Source: Crocodylus rhombifer (Eukaryota > Chordata > Crocodylia > Crocodylidae). From it: 64,000 nt of DNA. The stretch spans positions 639,949 to 703,948 of the forward strand of contig JAVSML010025226.1 of assembly GCA_038503035.1 (NCBI GenBank), read 5' to 3'. The notes beneath the pieces were generated by a model. The model was not told the DNA's origin and ran no database searches. It saw only the letters and a list, made by a program, of their open reading frames with translations. Below are positions 33,983 to 44,535 of this stretch, piece after piece. The translations under genes and the position numbers were made by a program. Positions within the stretch are counted from its first letter, which is position 1; each line of letters starts with the position of its first letter.

Positions 33983-35840
33983 TCATTGCTTGGGGTGCTC
34001 TGGTGAACAGATGTTCCCCCAGATCCTGGTAAGCACCTCGATAAACTTATAGGTGGCCATCAGAGCACCCCTGAGCCTGCGCTTTTCCAGGCTAAAGAGT
34101 CCTCTAGCTCTCAGCCTCTCTTCATAAGGTCGGCTTTCCTGACCTCTGATCATGCGCATGGCTCTCCTTTGCACCCTCTCAAGCTTTTCCACATCCTTTT
34201 TGAATTATGGAACCCAAAACTGGACTCAGCTGCAGCCTCACCAAGGCTGAGTACAAAGGAAGAATGATGTTCTGAGATTTGCTTGAGAAGCATCTGTGGA
34301 TGCAAGCAAGCATTTTGCTTGCTTTACTAGCAGCAGTATCACATTGAAGGTTCATATTCATCTTGTGGTCAATCATGACCCCCAAGTCCCTTTCGTCCGT
34401 GGTGCTAGCCAGCGTAGCATTGCCGAGCCTATAAGCATGCTGCAGGTTTTTCTTCCCAAGGTAGATAACCTTGCATTTTTTGGGGTTAAACACCATCAGG
34501 TTCTTGTCCGCCCATTTCCTGAGCCTGTCAAGATCAGCCTGGATCACCCTCCTGCCCTCAGGTGTGGATGCTTTACCCCAGAGTTTGGTGTCATCAGCGA
34601 ACTTGGCCAGTCCACTTCTGACTCCAGTGTCCACATCATTAATGTAGATGTTGAACAATATAGGTCCAAGGACAGAGCCTTGGGGGACCACACTGGTCAC
34701 AGAGCACCACAATGATTGACTTCTGTCAACACCAGCCTCTGGGTCCTACCACGGAGCCAGTTCCCCAGCCAGCGGATCGTGGTGAGGTCGAGGCCACAGT
34801 TAGGCAGTTTTACTAAGAGGTGATCATGAGATACCAGATCAAAGGCTCTTTTAAAGTCAAGATATACGACATAAATCTCTTCTCCTTTGTCCAAGTGATA
34901 AGTCACCTGGTCACAGAAGGAAATAAGATTGGTCAAGCAAGATCTACCTGCAACAAACCTGTGCTGGCTGTCCCTCAGGATGTTACCAACAGCCAGTCTT
35001 TTAAGAATGGCCTGTTTGGTAGTCCTTTCTAAGACCTTCCCCAGGGTAGAGGTCAGGCTGATGGGCCTATAGTTTGCCAGATCCACTTTCCTCCCTTTCT
35101 TGAAGATAGGTATCATGTTGGCCTTCTTCCAATCTTTGGGCACTTCACCAGAGTTCCAGGAGATCCATGCCAGGGGCTGAGCTATGATGCTCGCCAGCTC
35201 CTTGAGTACCCTGGGGTGTAAACTCTCAGGGTCAGCTGACTTAAAGGTGTCCAGCTTCTCTAGGTGTTCCTTCATGAGGTCAGCATTGATGATGGGTGAG
35301 GAATCTCCCTCACCCAGGTGTTCCTGTCCCATAATGGGCAGGGGTGTCCCATGGGACTGGTGAAAGACCAACGTAAAGTACCCATTTAGCAAGTTGGCTT
35401 TTTCCATGACAACCATGTACCGGGAGCACACAGCTTCAGTCAATTCCCTGGCAAACTCCTGGTCAAGCTCTTGATGCTAGGTAGGAGGTCTGTAATAGAC
35501 TCCCACCATTGTGTCCCCTGTGCTAACGGATTTTAACCCAGAGGGTCTCCAATCATCCACCCTGGGCACCAATGTCGGCTTGCAAGTATGCGTAGCTTTC
35601 CTTGACATAGAGAGCTATACCCCCACCCCTTTTGTCCACTCGGTCTCTCCTGTCCAGGGTATAGCCATCTATACCTGTGGCCCAGTTGTAGGTGGAGTCC
35701 CACCAGGTCTCCATTATCCCTATGATGTTGTAATTTTTTGTGTTAAGCAGGAGGACAAATTCCTTCTGTTTATTCCCCAAGCTCCTGGCATTTGTGTACA
35801 GGCTGGAAAGTGTCCCTTTAGTGGCCTTTGCCTTGCCCAC
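33983..35840 (-). pseudogene. CR1 ORF2, endonuclease-to-RT deletion
   Basis: From its 5' side the minus strand gives LSSLYTNARSLGNKQKEFVL, GIMETWWDSTYNW and GGGIALYVK (35553-35840), then VGVYYRPPT and EFARELTEAV. At about 35405 it passes from MVVM straight into EKANLLNGYFTLVF. The DLN and SDH parts of the endonuclease and the linker are therefore lost. The reverse transcriptase continues: HPRVLKELASIIAQPLAW, MIPIFKKGRKVDLANYRPIS, GRSCLTNLISFCDQVT, VVYLDFKRAFDLVSHDHL (to 34697), VPQGSVLGPILFNIYINDVD and the catalytic FADDTKLWG (34179-34712), and the C-terminal part to 33983. Frame changes near 34700 and 34190 break it. Confidence 0.85.
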
Positions 35841-36200
35841 AGCTCATTCCAGGGCTGCAGGGGTGGGCTGCCTTAAGTGCCTTGACCTGCTGGCTTTGCA
35901 AGTGTTGCTCAGTGGGCCAGCAGTGGAGCATTAGGAGCATTAGGTAGTGGTCAGTGGGCTGGAAGAGTTCAGGGATCTTTTCCGCAATGTCTAGGATACG
36001 GGCTTCTGGGAAGCCACAGACTTCCCAGGCTAAGGGTTTGTGGTGGCAGATTGCCCCCTCAATCCCACTCAGGATGGAGTCTCCCATGACAAACACTTTG
36101 TGTTTTGTCTTAGGGAGAGCAGGGGTGGTAGCTATAGTTGAGCCTGTGCTGTCTACCGGAGCTGGCAGCTTAGCAGGCTGTACTGGGGCTGCAAGAAGTT
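35818..36200 (-). pseudogene. CR1 ORF1, esterase N-terminal part
   Basis: The minus-strand frame (35818-36096) begins MFVMGDSILSGIEGAICHHK, matching the GDSL block of the CR1 ORF1 esterase domain, and continues with PEARILDIAEKIPELF and a broken GTNN region. The C-terminal histidine block is not clear. ORF1 binds RNA and has an esterase-like fold in related LINEs. This copy ends shortly after the first blocks and is defective. Confidence 0.65.
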
Positions 36201-36240
36201 CATGTGGCCTGTGTCATTCTTTAACAGAATAGCATTCTCA

Positions 36241-36652
36241 GTGCAAAGGAAGTTTTTGACCAGTGCCCTGGGGGTTGGGGCTGGTAATCTAAAGAGAGGA
36301 GAAAATGGGGATTTCTGGCTTTACTTTCTGACACACTGCTGAGCCAAGCTGCCAGGCTAGTCAACAGGTAGATCTGGGAATACAGCAATGTGTTTGCCTT
36401 TTCTTCACACCCTGGAGCTTCAGGGGCACTGGGTTCTACTGTGTCTTTTGCAGCAGTGCAGCCCTCAAACTTCTTTGGTTCAAGGATGTACCTAAACAGC
36501 TAAAGTGAGCCAGAAAGGTTGACCAATGAACAATGGTCAAATAACTTTAGGAAGACATTCTAAATCCAGCATTAAATAACTCCCAAAGGCAGTTAATGGG
36601 AAAATGATCAAGATGCATAGGAAACATTGATACAAGGAATAAAAACACATAG
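36241..36652. other. No clear gene
   Basis: This may hold the 5' part of the minus-strand CR1, but I see no ORF1 motif beyond 36240. Confidence 0.35.
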
Positions 36653-36926
36653 GGGGTGTCTACCTGAGATGCTACATTGCCATAGCAATGAGTTCTAGTA
36701 GCTCGTCAGTATGGCAATGTAGCATTGACAGGCATGAACTGTGATGCTGCCACTACTGTGCAGTATCAACAAGCTACTGTGTAATATATCATTAAGGACC
36801 CATGCGGCGCCGGGACTGTGCAGTACTGGCAGTTACTGCACAGTCATTTAGTACTTGCTTTAGTACTTGCAGTCATTTAGTCCGCAGTAATAACTCCACA
36901 GTTGGGTGCATGTGTAGATGCATTCA
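36653..36926. mobile_element. Fold-back element of the TGCATCTACA group, copy 3
   Basis: The left end is GGGGGTGTCTACCTGAGATG and the right end is GGGTGCATGTGTAGATGCATTC (about 36904-36925). Inside, ACTGTGCAGTACTGGCAGTT and ACTGCACAGTCATTTAGTAC are repeated and inverted words. It is the complete reference for the split copy at 60695-60755 and 62541-62780. Confidence 0.65.
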
Positions 36927-37603
36927 TAAGGAATTATTTATCCATATAATTAATATCCAATAAAATGACCTGAGGGAAACAAAATAGACAGGTTCTTTTC
37001 CTGAGTGGTTTCAGTTGTCTTCCCCATCTCTTCCTTCAAATTTTAAAAGCCAAGCTGAACATGGAAAGGATGATATCAATGCTTGCATGTTACGTGTGTC
37101 AGGAGACTCAAGTTGTTTCTATGCTCACCAGAGAGTTGGAACAGCTTGTACCAATTTGGCAAGCATGCTACTTGTTCATTAATAGTCCCAGGAAATGTCA
37201 GCCTGTAGCTTTTTGCAAAGTGTTAGATATTAACAATTCAGCAGCTTTTAACCAAAATCCTGGCATTAAAAAAATTCTAGGAAAGTTATTTGAATAATGG
37301 TAGTATAAGCTGTCCTGTATCCTCTAAGATGCACTTATACTACATCTCAAAAAGCCAAGGAATTCTATCAAGAGGCCTTTAATGTTATTTCACCTGCAAG
37401 TACAAGCCTCAAACATCAGCTTGCATAATAACAGGAATCTTATCACGGATGTGATAGCATGGTCCAGTGGATATGGCACAGGAACAGGAGACACAAGCAG
37501 CTCTATTCCCAGTTCTGCCATCTCCCTGCTGTGATACGTTGGGCAAGTCTATTCACATCCCTGTGCCTATCTTCTGTCTGTTTTGTATGTTTAGATGTGC
37601 ATT
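36927..37603. other. No gene seen
   Basis: Short frames without domains; nothing can be named. Confidence 0.4.
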
Positions 37604-38004
37604 TCCCCAGATGAGCGTGCATGTGCACGTAGTGTGCTGCTGCTACTTGTCCCCAAGAGACACCTGTGCACACATGCTCTGGCACATGGCAAGTAGCCCT
37701 GGGTGGGGTAGGAGAGGCTAGGACCAGCACCTGGGCTGCCCCTGGCTGCCTTACTTGTGGTCTTGGGGGCCTCCCAGGCCTTCAGTGGTGGGAGTCTGGC
37801 AGCAGGGAGCCTAGCTGGCAGGGATCATGGCTCCAGCCAGCCAGTCTTCAGTTTCAGGTGGTGCACACTGCTATCATGAGCACTGCCCTGCTTTTTTCTA
37901 ATGTGGGTGTTTTTTACACTGCCCTCTCCCCCTACACTGCACATTAGCAGTGTGGGGAATGCCTGCAGGTGTAGGGTACAATACACACTCGTCTGGACAA
38001 GCCC
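37604..38004. mobile_element. Possible non-autonomous DNA transposon
   Basis: The left end TCCCCAGATGAGCGTGCATG resembles the complement of the right end (TTGTCCAGACGAGTGTGTAT read inward). This suggests terminal inverted repeats of about 25 bp around a 400-bp, GC-richer body. A CACATTAGCAGTGTGGGG word and CCTACACTGC lie near the right end. No coding sequence. The match is imperfect, and I cannot confirm a target duplication. Confidence 0.4.
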
Positions 38005-39080
38005 CTGGAGTGCCTGTGTCTGAGACCACAATGTAAGTTGATCATAAATTAAAACCCTCGATACTGTAAAGCCTTATTACTTTACACTGTAGTTAGGCAC
38101 AAGCTTCTCAAATTTGTAGTAACATTGGTCCTCTAATATAACTGACTTACAAATCTTAAACTTGCCATCAAATAGTGGAATGCCTTTTCTTAAAATAAAC
38201 AAATTATTATCTTTGCCTTGTGTTTCCAGATATCATTTCCTCTCTGTCTTAGCCCATATCCCAACTCTGTTTACAGACAGAAAGCTAATAGAGAGAGGCT
38301 CTTCTAGAAGACAATCTAAAATTCTCTAAACCATCCATCAATAACTCTAGCATACATTACTGCTTATATAAAGAGAGTGCACACTACACATCATTCAAAG
38401 TTTCCTATTAACATTTTAAGTTTAGCAGAGATGAATAAGACTTGCAGCTTCCACTGCAGCTTCCATTGATGAACTGTGAGGTGAATGGAGACTTTCAATG
38501 CTTTCCACTATGTATATAATACAGATGAACAGCCTTTTTTTTTTTTTTTTTACCATTTAAGAACCTTGTGCTTGGATCTTTCTCAGGGCCAGGTTACCTA
38601 AATACTATAATCAGTTTGGCTTTAAGATGGTCCCCAGGGCACACATTTGCCACTGAATCAGCAAGGAGCTCAGGTATGCAGGCAGTAGTGGAGCTGACTA
38701 AAAATGTATCACTGCCCAGCTTGCCATTATTGGAAAATATATTACTAAGGTTTGAATACAGATGATATCCTAGCTGTCAACCTAGAGTGTTAGTCACAGA
38801 CCTAATTGCTGTTTGGGGAAATACTTTTCCAAGATTTCTGAATGTGAGTTTTGTGGCTGCCAGACAACTACTTGTCTTTGACCAAATTGTGTTCGGAAAA
38901 TATTTTCCAGAGCTTTTAATATAGGGTTTATAGCTATCCACCAGAAAAAAATATATATCTGTAGCCTCGGATGTAATACAGTGTCGCAAAATGTGTTCCA
39001 AAATATTCAAATGCAGTGTATAGGAAGGTGGGCCACATTGTGGTCCCTGCTGAACCTGCTTTGTCCTGATATGCTGATTC
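38005..39080. other. No gene seen
   Basis: AT-rich, with a run of 16 T at about 38536-38551. The short frames show no domain. Confidence 0.4.
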
Positions 39081-39120
39081 AAAGATCAGCATATCCACAG
39101 AAAGATCAGCATATCCACAG
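39081..39120. repeat. Exact 20-bp tandem duplication
   Basis: AAAGATCAGCATATCCACAG occurs at 39081-39100 and again at 39101-39120 without a mismatch, in otherwise unique sequence. Confidence 0.95.
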
Positions 39121-39824
39121 ATTGGCTTCACTGGCCTTTAGACTGTAAGGCCTGGAGCAACAAGGGCGCTTCCACTTACATGTCTAGCTAACCCAATTAA
39201 GGTCTGCCTACCCAAACTTAAGTGCCATTGCATGAGGAAGATGTAGGTGCAGCTGAATGGACTTCATAATGGGCATCGTAATGAGCAGGAGAATGCTTGA
39301 GCCAGCCACAGGAATTGCTGATGTATCTAAAAACCCACCCCTCTCAGGTCTTGGGTGCCTAAGTCTTCTCTCTAGGTATAGAGGATTGGCTCAATCCTTT
39401 ATTTAAGACACAGCTGGTAGTGATGGTGGTGGTGCTGCCAGCCATTGCTCTTGGAAAGCATAGTGATACGAGCAGTAGCTCAGGAACTGGGAGCTATGAC
39501 CACCATAGCTTGAGGCCCTATGCATCTTGCAGTTTTGTCTACACCTTGGCTTTATACTGAAGTTGTACTGTAGGTGTAGTTTGAGCACACCTACCAGCTT
39601 GGGGGGGATTTAAACAAGGCAGTCACTAGTTTGTGAGTAATAAACAGCTGTAGGTATAAGATGGGCTCAAGGCATGCAACTTGGCCAAGAAGGTGGTGTT
39701 TCTGGGCCTGTGCAGTACTCAGACTTAGGTAGCTCAAATAAATTTACTGGAGAAATGCCCTCTGACTTCCAGGCAATTATGTAGGGATTTTACAAATCAT
39801 TTACTTGGGCATGGGCACCTTTTG
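39121..39824. other. No gene seen
   Basis: No recognisable coding sequence or repeat. Confidence 0.4.
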
Positions 39825-39955
39825 AATCTGGTCTTACTTTCTGTGGAGCAGGGACTATTGGTTTTTTACATGTATATATAACACCCAGCACAGTGGGGAC
39901 CTGACTTGGTTGACCGCTAGGCATTGGTGCAACATAAATGTTTAATAGCTACTAA
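39825..39955 (+). repeat. Dispersed repeat (GCAGGGACTAT...CAGCACAGTGGGG type)
   Basis: The words GAGCAGGGACTATTGG, CACCCAGCACAGTGGGGACC and CTAGGCATTGGTGCAACATA follow one another in the order known to me from a common sauropsid repeat that often lies near gene 3' ends. A scrap of the start of this family is at 19293. Confidence 0.5.
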
Positions 39956-39985
39956 AATGGAATGACTCTGGCACAGCCATCAATC

Positions 39986-40255
39986 CTAAAGGGTTTGGTG
40001 TGCTTGGAGGGGATATTGGGGGAAGAGTGGTGAGATCTGCCCTGGGGTTGAGGTTGGATAGTAGGAATGGGTGAGTGAGGAGTTGGGGGGTGGGTCAGAA
40101 AAGATTCCTTGTAATTGGAGGTGAGGGGCAGTTTGAAGGCATGGTTGGGACGGGTGGGAAGATTTGTGTGGGGGTTTGGACATGGTGGTACTTGGTGTTA
40201 GAGAGTTGGAGCTTTGGGGCTTTGAGTTGTCGTTTGGGGAATCCCCTGTGTGGGT
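39986..40255 (+). repeat. G-rich, C-poor low-complexity stretch
   Basis: The plus strand over about 250 bases is rich in G and T with runs GGAGGGG, TTGGGGG, GGGGGGTGGG and TTGGGG, and very little C. The strand bias is strong, and several G-runs are close enough for quadruplex folding. The 96-codon minus-strand frame (P, S, T, Q-rich) is a by-product. Confidence 0.7.
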
Positions 40256-40257
40256 TG

Positions 40258-40335
40258 TTTGTTTATTATAAGCCACTCTGAGCCTTTTGGATACAGTGGG
40301 ATATACATCTAAAACATCAAAAATAAATCAAGTGA
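40258..40335 (+). mobile_element. Possible SINE/LINE 3' end
   Basis: TTATTATAAGCCACTCTGAG, CCTTTTGGATACAGTGGGAT and ATACATCTAAAACATC, then AAAAATAAAT, resembles the 3' end shared by L2-like LINEs and their SINEs (AAGCCGCTCTGAGCC...GGGATATAAAT). The G-rich stretch before it may be the body of the same element. Confidence 0.45.
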
Positions 40336-43300
40336 TAGAACCAGCAGACCTAATGTTGCCACTTTCCAGTTCTGGTATAGGTGGTGTGAACAGAATACGG
40401 CTGTACTTCAGGAATCCCTTGTTGCCAGAAGGCCATTGCTACTTGTCAAACACATTTTCAAGATGTTCTCCATAACAAATGAAAGTTAGAAACTTCTCTT
40501 TCTTAAATGACAGCTGCACTTTTCATGCAGCCTCTTGATTCTTGAAAGAATAAGAGCTTCAGGAAACAGAGCAGATTCCTGAGACTTGCAATAAAATTGC
40601 AACCCTTGGCAGCACTGAGACAAGTCCTGAACTGTTCTTAGGGACTAATCTAATGATCACTGTCTGGTGAATCAAAGATATTCAGGCACCTTTTCAGCCC
40701 CTCCTTCTCCCAGAGAATATAAAGGATGTACTTTGAAGCTCTAAGTAGATAAGGCAAGTGTTAGGCCTACCAGCTATGGCTTTGTCCCTGTTAGACTGAG
40801 CACAAATGCATTACTGAGGCTGCAACTGTAAGAAAAGTTTGTGGTTTTATTTTTGTTCTTTCCAAGCCACATTTTTAGAACTCCCTGTAATAAATCTTGC
40901 TGTTTTGGTTACGTGCAAAAGATTTTGACTAGACACAGAACACGGTGCTACCAGGAGATCATTCCACGGGGGGAAAAACCTTGCCAAATAGCAACTGGTA
41001 GAGGGTCATGCTACAGCAGCAGCTTCCCTGCTGTCCTCAGTCCAGCAAGCCATTTGAAGTGGTGCAATTAGGTACACAAGCAAAGGAGAGGAATCTTGCC
41101 ATAATTACAAAGGGGAGTGCTGATATGTAAGTAATTGTGGCAAAATGCTCATCGGCATTTCTTTAGGCAGTTTGTATTGCTTTAGGAATGACTTCTGTAT
41201 TAAATGGAAGTAAAAGGCAGTTACACATGCCACTAAGTTCTTTGATGGCTGGCAGTGACCTCAATGGCTGAATGAGATATATATTAAATCAGCACAGAAT
41301 CTGGCCTTTAGTTAGTGAGTTATATCAGGCCTTTAGCATAACCAGACATCTTTTTGTAAGCCTGAGTTGCTAAGCAGGTATGCCAGAGTACCATAGACCC
41401 AGGCTAAGAAAGGATGCTGTGTTTGTCTTTGAACAAGTTGCGCGCATATTTGTCCTGGAATAAAAATGTCCTGGGATTGGTATGTACATGCATCACCCTT
41501 CTAATCAGGGTTTTTGTAAAGAGAAATGAAGGCGTGCATTCAGTTTCATGAAGATAGTGTGATTTCCTGTCTGCAGAATGTAAAGCATTCCTCCCCCGCT
41601 CCAAAACAAAACCAAAAACCAAAAAACCTTCTTCTGGTCCAGAGAGTAAGAATTCCTAAAGTTTTCTTCACCCAGTCTCTGATAAATTGGAAATGTGTGC
41701 ATGTTTCCCAGCAATATTTCATCTATGGTTGTTTATCCTATCTCTCAAATAGTTCCGGTTCTTTTACACAAGGACAACTCCATTAACTTCAGTGAACTTA
41801 TAACTTCAGCTTGTGAAATGAGAAAAGGACTAGGCCTGTGTTAATGACCATCCTGAACTATTTCCAAGCATTTTATAATGTTAAATTAAGACACATCTCT
41901 CTAACACCGTCCCAGAACTGGATCTTCCTTGAGTAAACCAGTCATACAGTTTTGAATTTACCCATGTGACAACCTGTGGACGCCAGGTTCTGACTTTGAT
42001 AGCATGGAATTTAGCTTTAAGCTTTCATACAGTAGGCAGTAGTTAAATAAAACATACTTTGTATTTGTATTTTAGGTATGATAAAGCTAACTGACAGATG
42101 GATTGGTGCTTCAGCCAATCAAGTCTTTTTATACATTCAAAATCTGTTTATTTGGGGCAAGATTTCGAATAGCAATTAGCATCCAAAAGAAGCTGAACAC
42201 TTAAACCCCCCCATGCTTGAAGGATTGTAGTTCAAATATTCTATTGAAATATTTAAGCCTGAGCAATACAAATACATTTTCCTACAAATTTATTTAAACT
42301 TCTTTTTTATTGGATGTGATTTAACCTTCTTTTTTATTGGACTCACTTGAGTTTTTAAATAACCATATTGTTTAAAAACTCACTTTTGTTGCTGGTCTCT
42401 TAGTATACACTTGTCTTGTGTATATGTATCCATTTTACCAAAATCTGTTAATCCATTTGCTCATGGCAATGTGTTATACATTTTGCAAGGGGTTATTTTT
42501 TGGGGGGGGATAAGGTAGTTTGTTTGCTTGGCAACTGGGAGAGAAATCACTAGGTTCTGAAGTTTGGGGGTTTTTTATCATCATTATGATAAAAAGAGGA
42601 TGAATAAATTTTTTGCTTGGGTTGGTAAATTTTTGTGACAGTTTTGGAAAACTGATTACACACACTGCTTTCTGACTATCTGATATTTTCTCAAAAAAGG
42701 AGTCCCTTCCTCGAAACCCCAGAAATGTATATCTAGCTCATAATCTCTGAATTAACCAGAATTTCTATTAAACTGTAAGTAAGGTACTTATTTAGAAATA
42801 TATGTTCAAAGGAACCACTAAACTTCATGGTTCTATCAATACATAGTTATCTCCTAATGCTATATGTGTTTAATATATATGTAAATAAGAGTTATTAGCA
42901 GAGATTGCATGTTTGGGTCTTACTGTAGGTAGAGGAGATTACCCAGGGGATCCTTTAAATCTATTCTTTGTTTTATTCTACAAGAGAGAGAGATAAGATT
43001 TTTATTGAATTGAATTTAGTTTTATTTAAATTATCTTGATATGCACCCAGAAACTGCCTATTTAAACAAAAATGCATATCCAGTTTCAAAGTCCCTGAAT
43101 TGATACTTCTATCCTTCTAATGCACAAGGGAATATGAGAGGTACATTTTATTTTGATGTAACCTTAATTAAGTAAGAGACGATATGGAAAGCATGCAGTG
43201 CCCTGTCATTTGATATGGCCTTTTTCCAATCTTAAAGAGACAGACAGTGTTGAACTATATCTGTATATCAGGACATGGTGTAAACTAGAGTAGATACTTC

Positions 43301-43952
43301 CTGAGTTTGTCATTCATTTCAGTTGTCCTGATAGTATTTCTTTCCATCAAATTTATGACTTATGTCAGTTTTATTTCTTGGTCTTTCTTTGAATCAGTGA
43401 AGATTTTTTTTTTCATAAACAGCCATGAAATATTCTCTGTGTCCCTAGCATTTATAATTCAGAAAAGATTTGCGTGTCATTTTTGCACTCTTAGCACATA
43501 TAAAAAACTGAATTTATGAGTTAAACATTGCTTACACTGCAGATGCAACCTTGGTTTTGCATTCACTAAATGAACTTGGAAAACATAAGTTATCTCACCT
43601 CAGACACACTCCTGAAAGGGACATATAGGTCAAAAAGTATGTAACATTGTCCGCAGCACAAATATTTCAAGACTGCTTTCAAACATTTCTAATTCCATTG
43701 TCCTCTAATGCTGATAGGGAGGATACTTGAGTCTTTTTTGCTGCCAAAAACACCCAAAAACAAAACACCAAGTGTATAAAGTCACTTTTGCCTTATCAAT
43801 GGCTTCACTTCAGAAGTTGACTGCATGAAATCCTGGTTTCCGGGGCCACTCCTTCAAAAAGGGCTTTTTCAGTAGATCTCATCTAAAGTTCTCTGACATT
43901 CAGGGAAAGAGGGATATTTTTGAAAGTCTCAAGAGAAATTGAAAACTACGGG
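40336..43952. other. Long stretch without gene
   Basis: AT-rich sequence. A direct repeat CTTCTTTTTTATTGGA occurs twice, 28 bases apart, near 42300-42343. Frames below 90 codons have no domain. I see no exon or RNA gene. Confidence 0.4.
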
Positions 43953-43960
43953 ATTACAAG

Positions 43961-44216
43961 TAGGGCTGTGCGAAGCTTCGGGTGCTGATTCAATTTGGAG
44001 AAGATTCTGACCAATTTGGTGGCCAAATCTCCAAATCCAAATCGAATCAAGAGACCAATTAAAAAGTCTGAATCGATTTGAAGCGCTCCAGAATCTCCAA
44101 ATCAGATTTGGACGAATTGATTCGGGACAGTGATTTGAATCACCTGTCGAATCATTGTCCCCCGAATCAGCCGAATCCAAATCTGCAGCGAATACTAGCC
44201 ACTTCACACAGGCCTA
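43961..44216. mobile_element. 256-bp hAT-type MITE with 8-bp target duplication
   Basis: The left end TAGGGCTGTGCGAAG is the inverse of the right end CTTCACACAGGCCTA (13 of 15 positions). The flanks are ATTACAAG (43953-43960) and ATTACAAC (44217-44224), an 8-bp duplication with one mismatch, which is the size made by hAT transposases. The interior is built of GAATC/GATTC words (AATCGAATC, CCGAATCAG, TTGATTCGG). It encodes nothing and would have been moved by a transposase encoded elsewhere. The frames of 65-92 codons across it are not genes. Confidence 0.8.
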
Positions 44217-44535
44217 ATTACAACCCCTCCTCAGTTCTGTGTGTAAATGCCAGTTTTGTGAGCCAGATGTTTTAGATAGCATTTTTCTATCATAGGTAGC
44301 TGGGAAAAAATGTGGATCACAGCTTATGTATATCTCGAGATGGTAGACCAGGGTCTCTTGTGTTCTTTCTCAGTTTATTGTTTCTTATCTACACATTAAT
44401 AATTAGTTTGAACTACTCAGGTAATGTTGATAATATCCTTGTCAATGTAAATGTTTCCATTGCATTCATGGAAAGGAGCAGCTGGGTCCTGTTTTTGTAC
44501 TTCCAGTTTCCCATCATTTTTGGTCATGTTATATT
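44217..44535. other. No gene seen
   Basis: A short stretch between the MITE and a CR1 tail. A 104-codon frame runs from 44312 into the CR1, and its N-terminal half is hydrophobic, but nothing supports a real gene. Confidence 0.4.

Larger units (their letters stand above)
33722..36240 (-). mobile_element. CR1 LINE, long copy with internal deletion
   Basis: The copy runs from a CR1 tail (TTTCATAGGGATTAGGGCTG at 33725) up through ORF2 into ORF1 near 36240. The endonuclease and reverse transcriptase are joined directly at about 35405, with roughly 250 codons missing. The 5' end is not sharp; sequence up to about 36480 could belong to it. Moderate decay has left several long open frames. Confidence 0.85.

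Noticed and set aside
34296..36232. Plus-strand frames opposite the minus-strand CR1
   Set aside because: They are antisense shadows; the motifs read only on the minus strand.
39986..40276. 96-codon P/S/T/Q-rich minus-strand frame
   Set aside because: It is the complement of a G-rich, C-poor stretch; stop codons are rare there by composition.
44078..44275. 65-codon frame across the MITE
   Set aside because: It arises from the GAATC-rich interior of a non-coding element.
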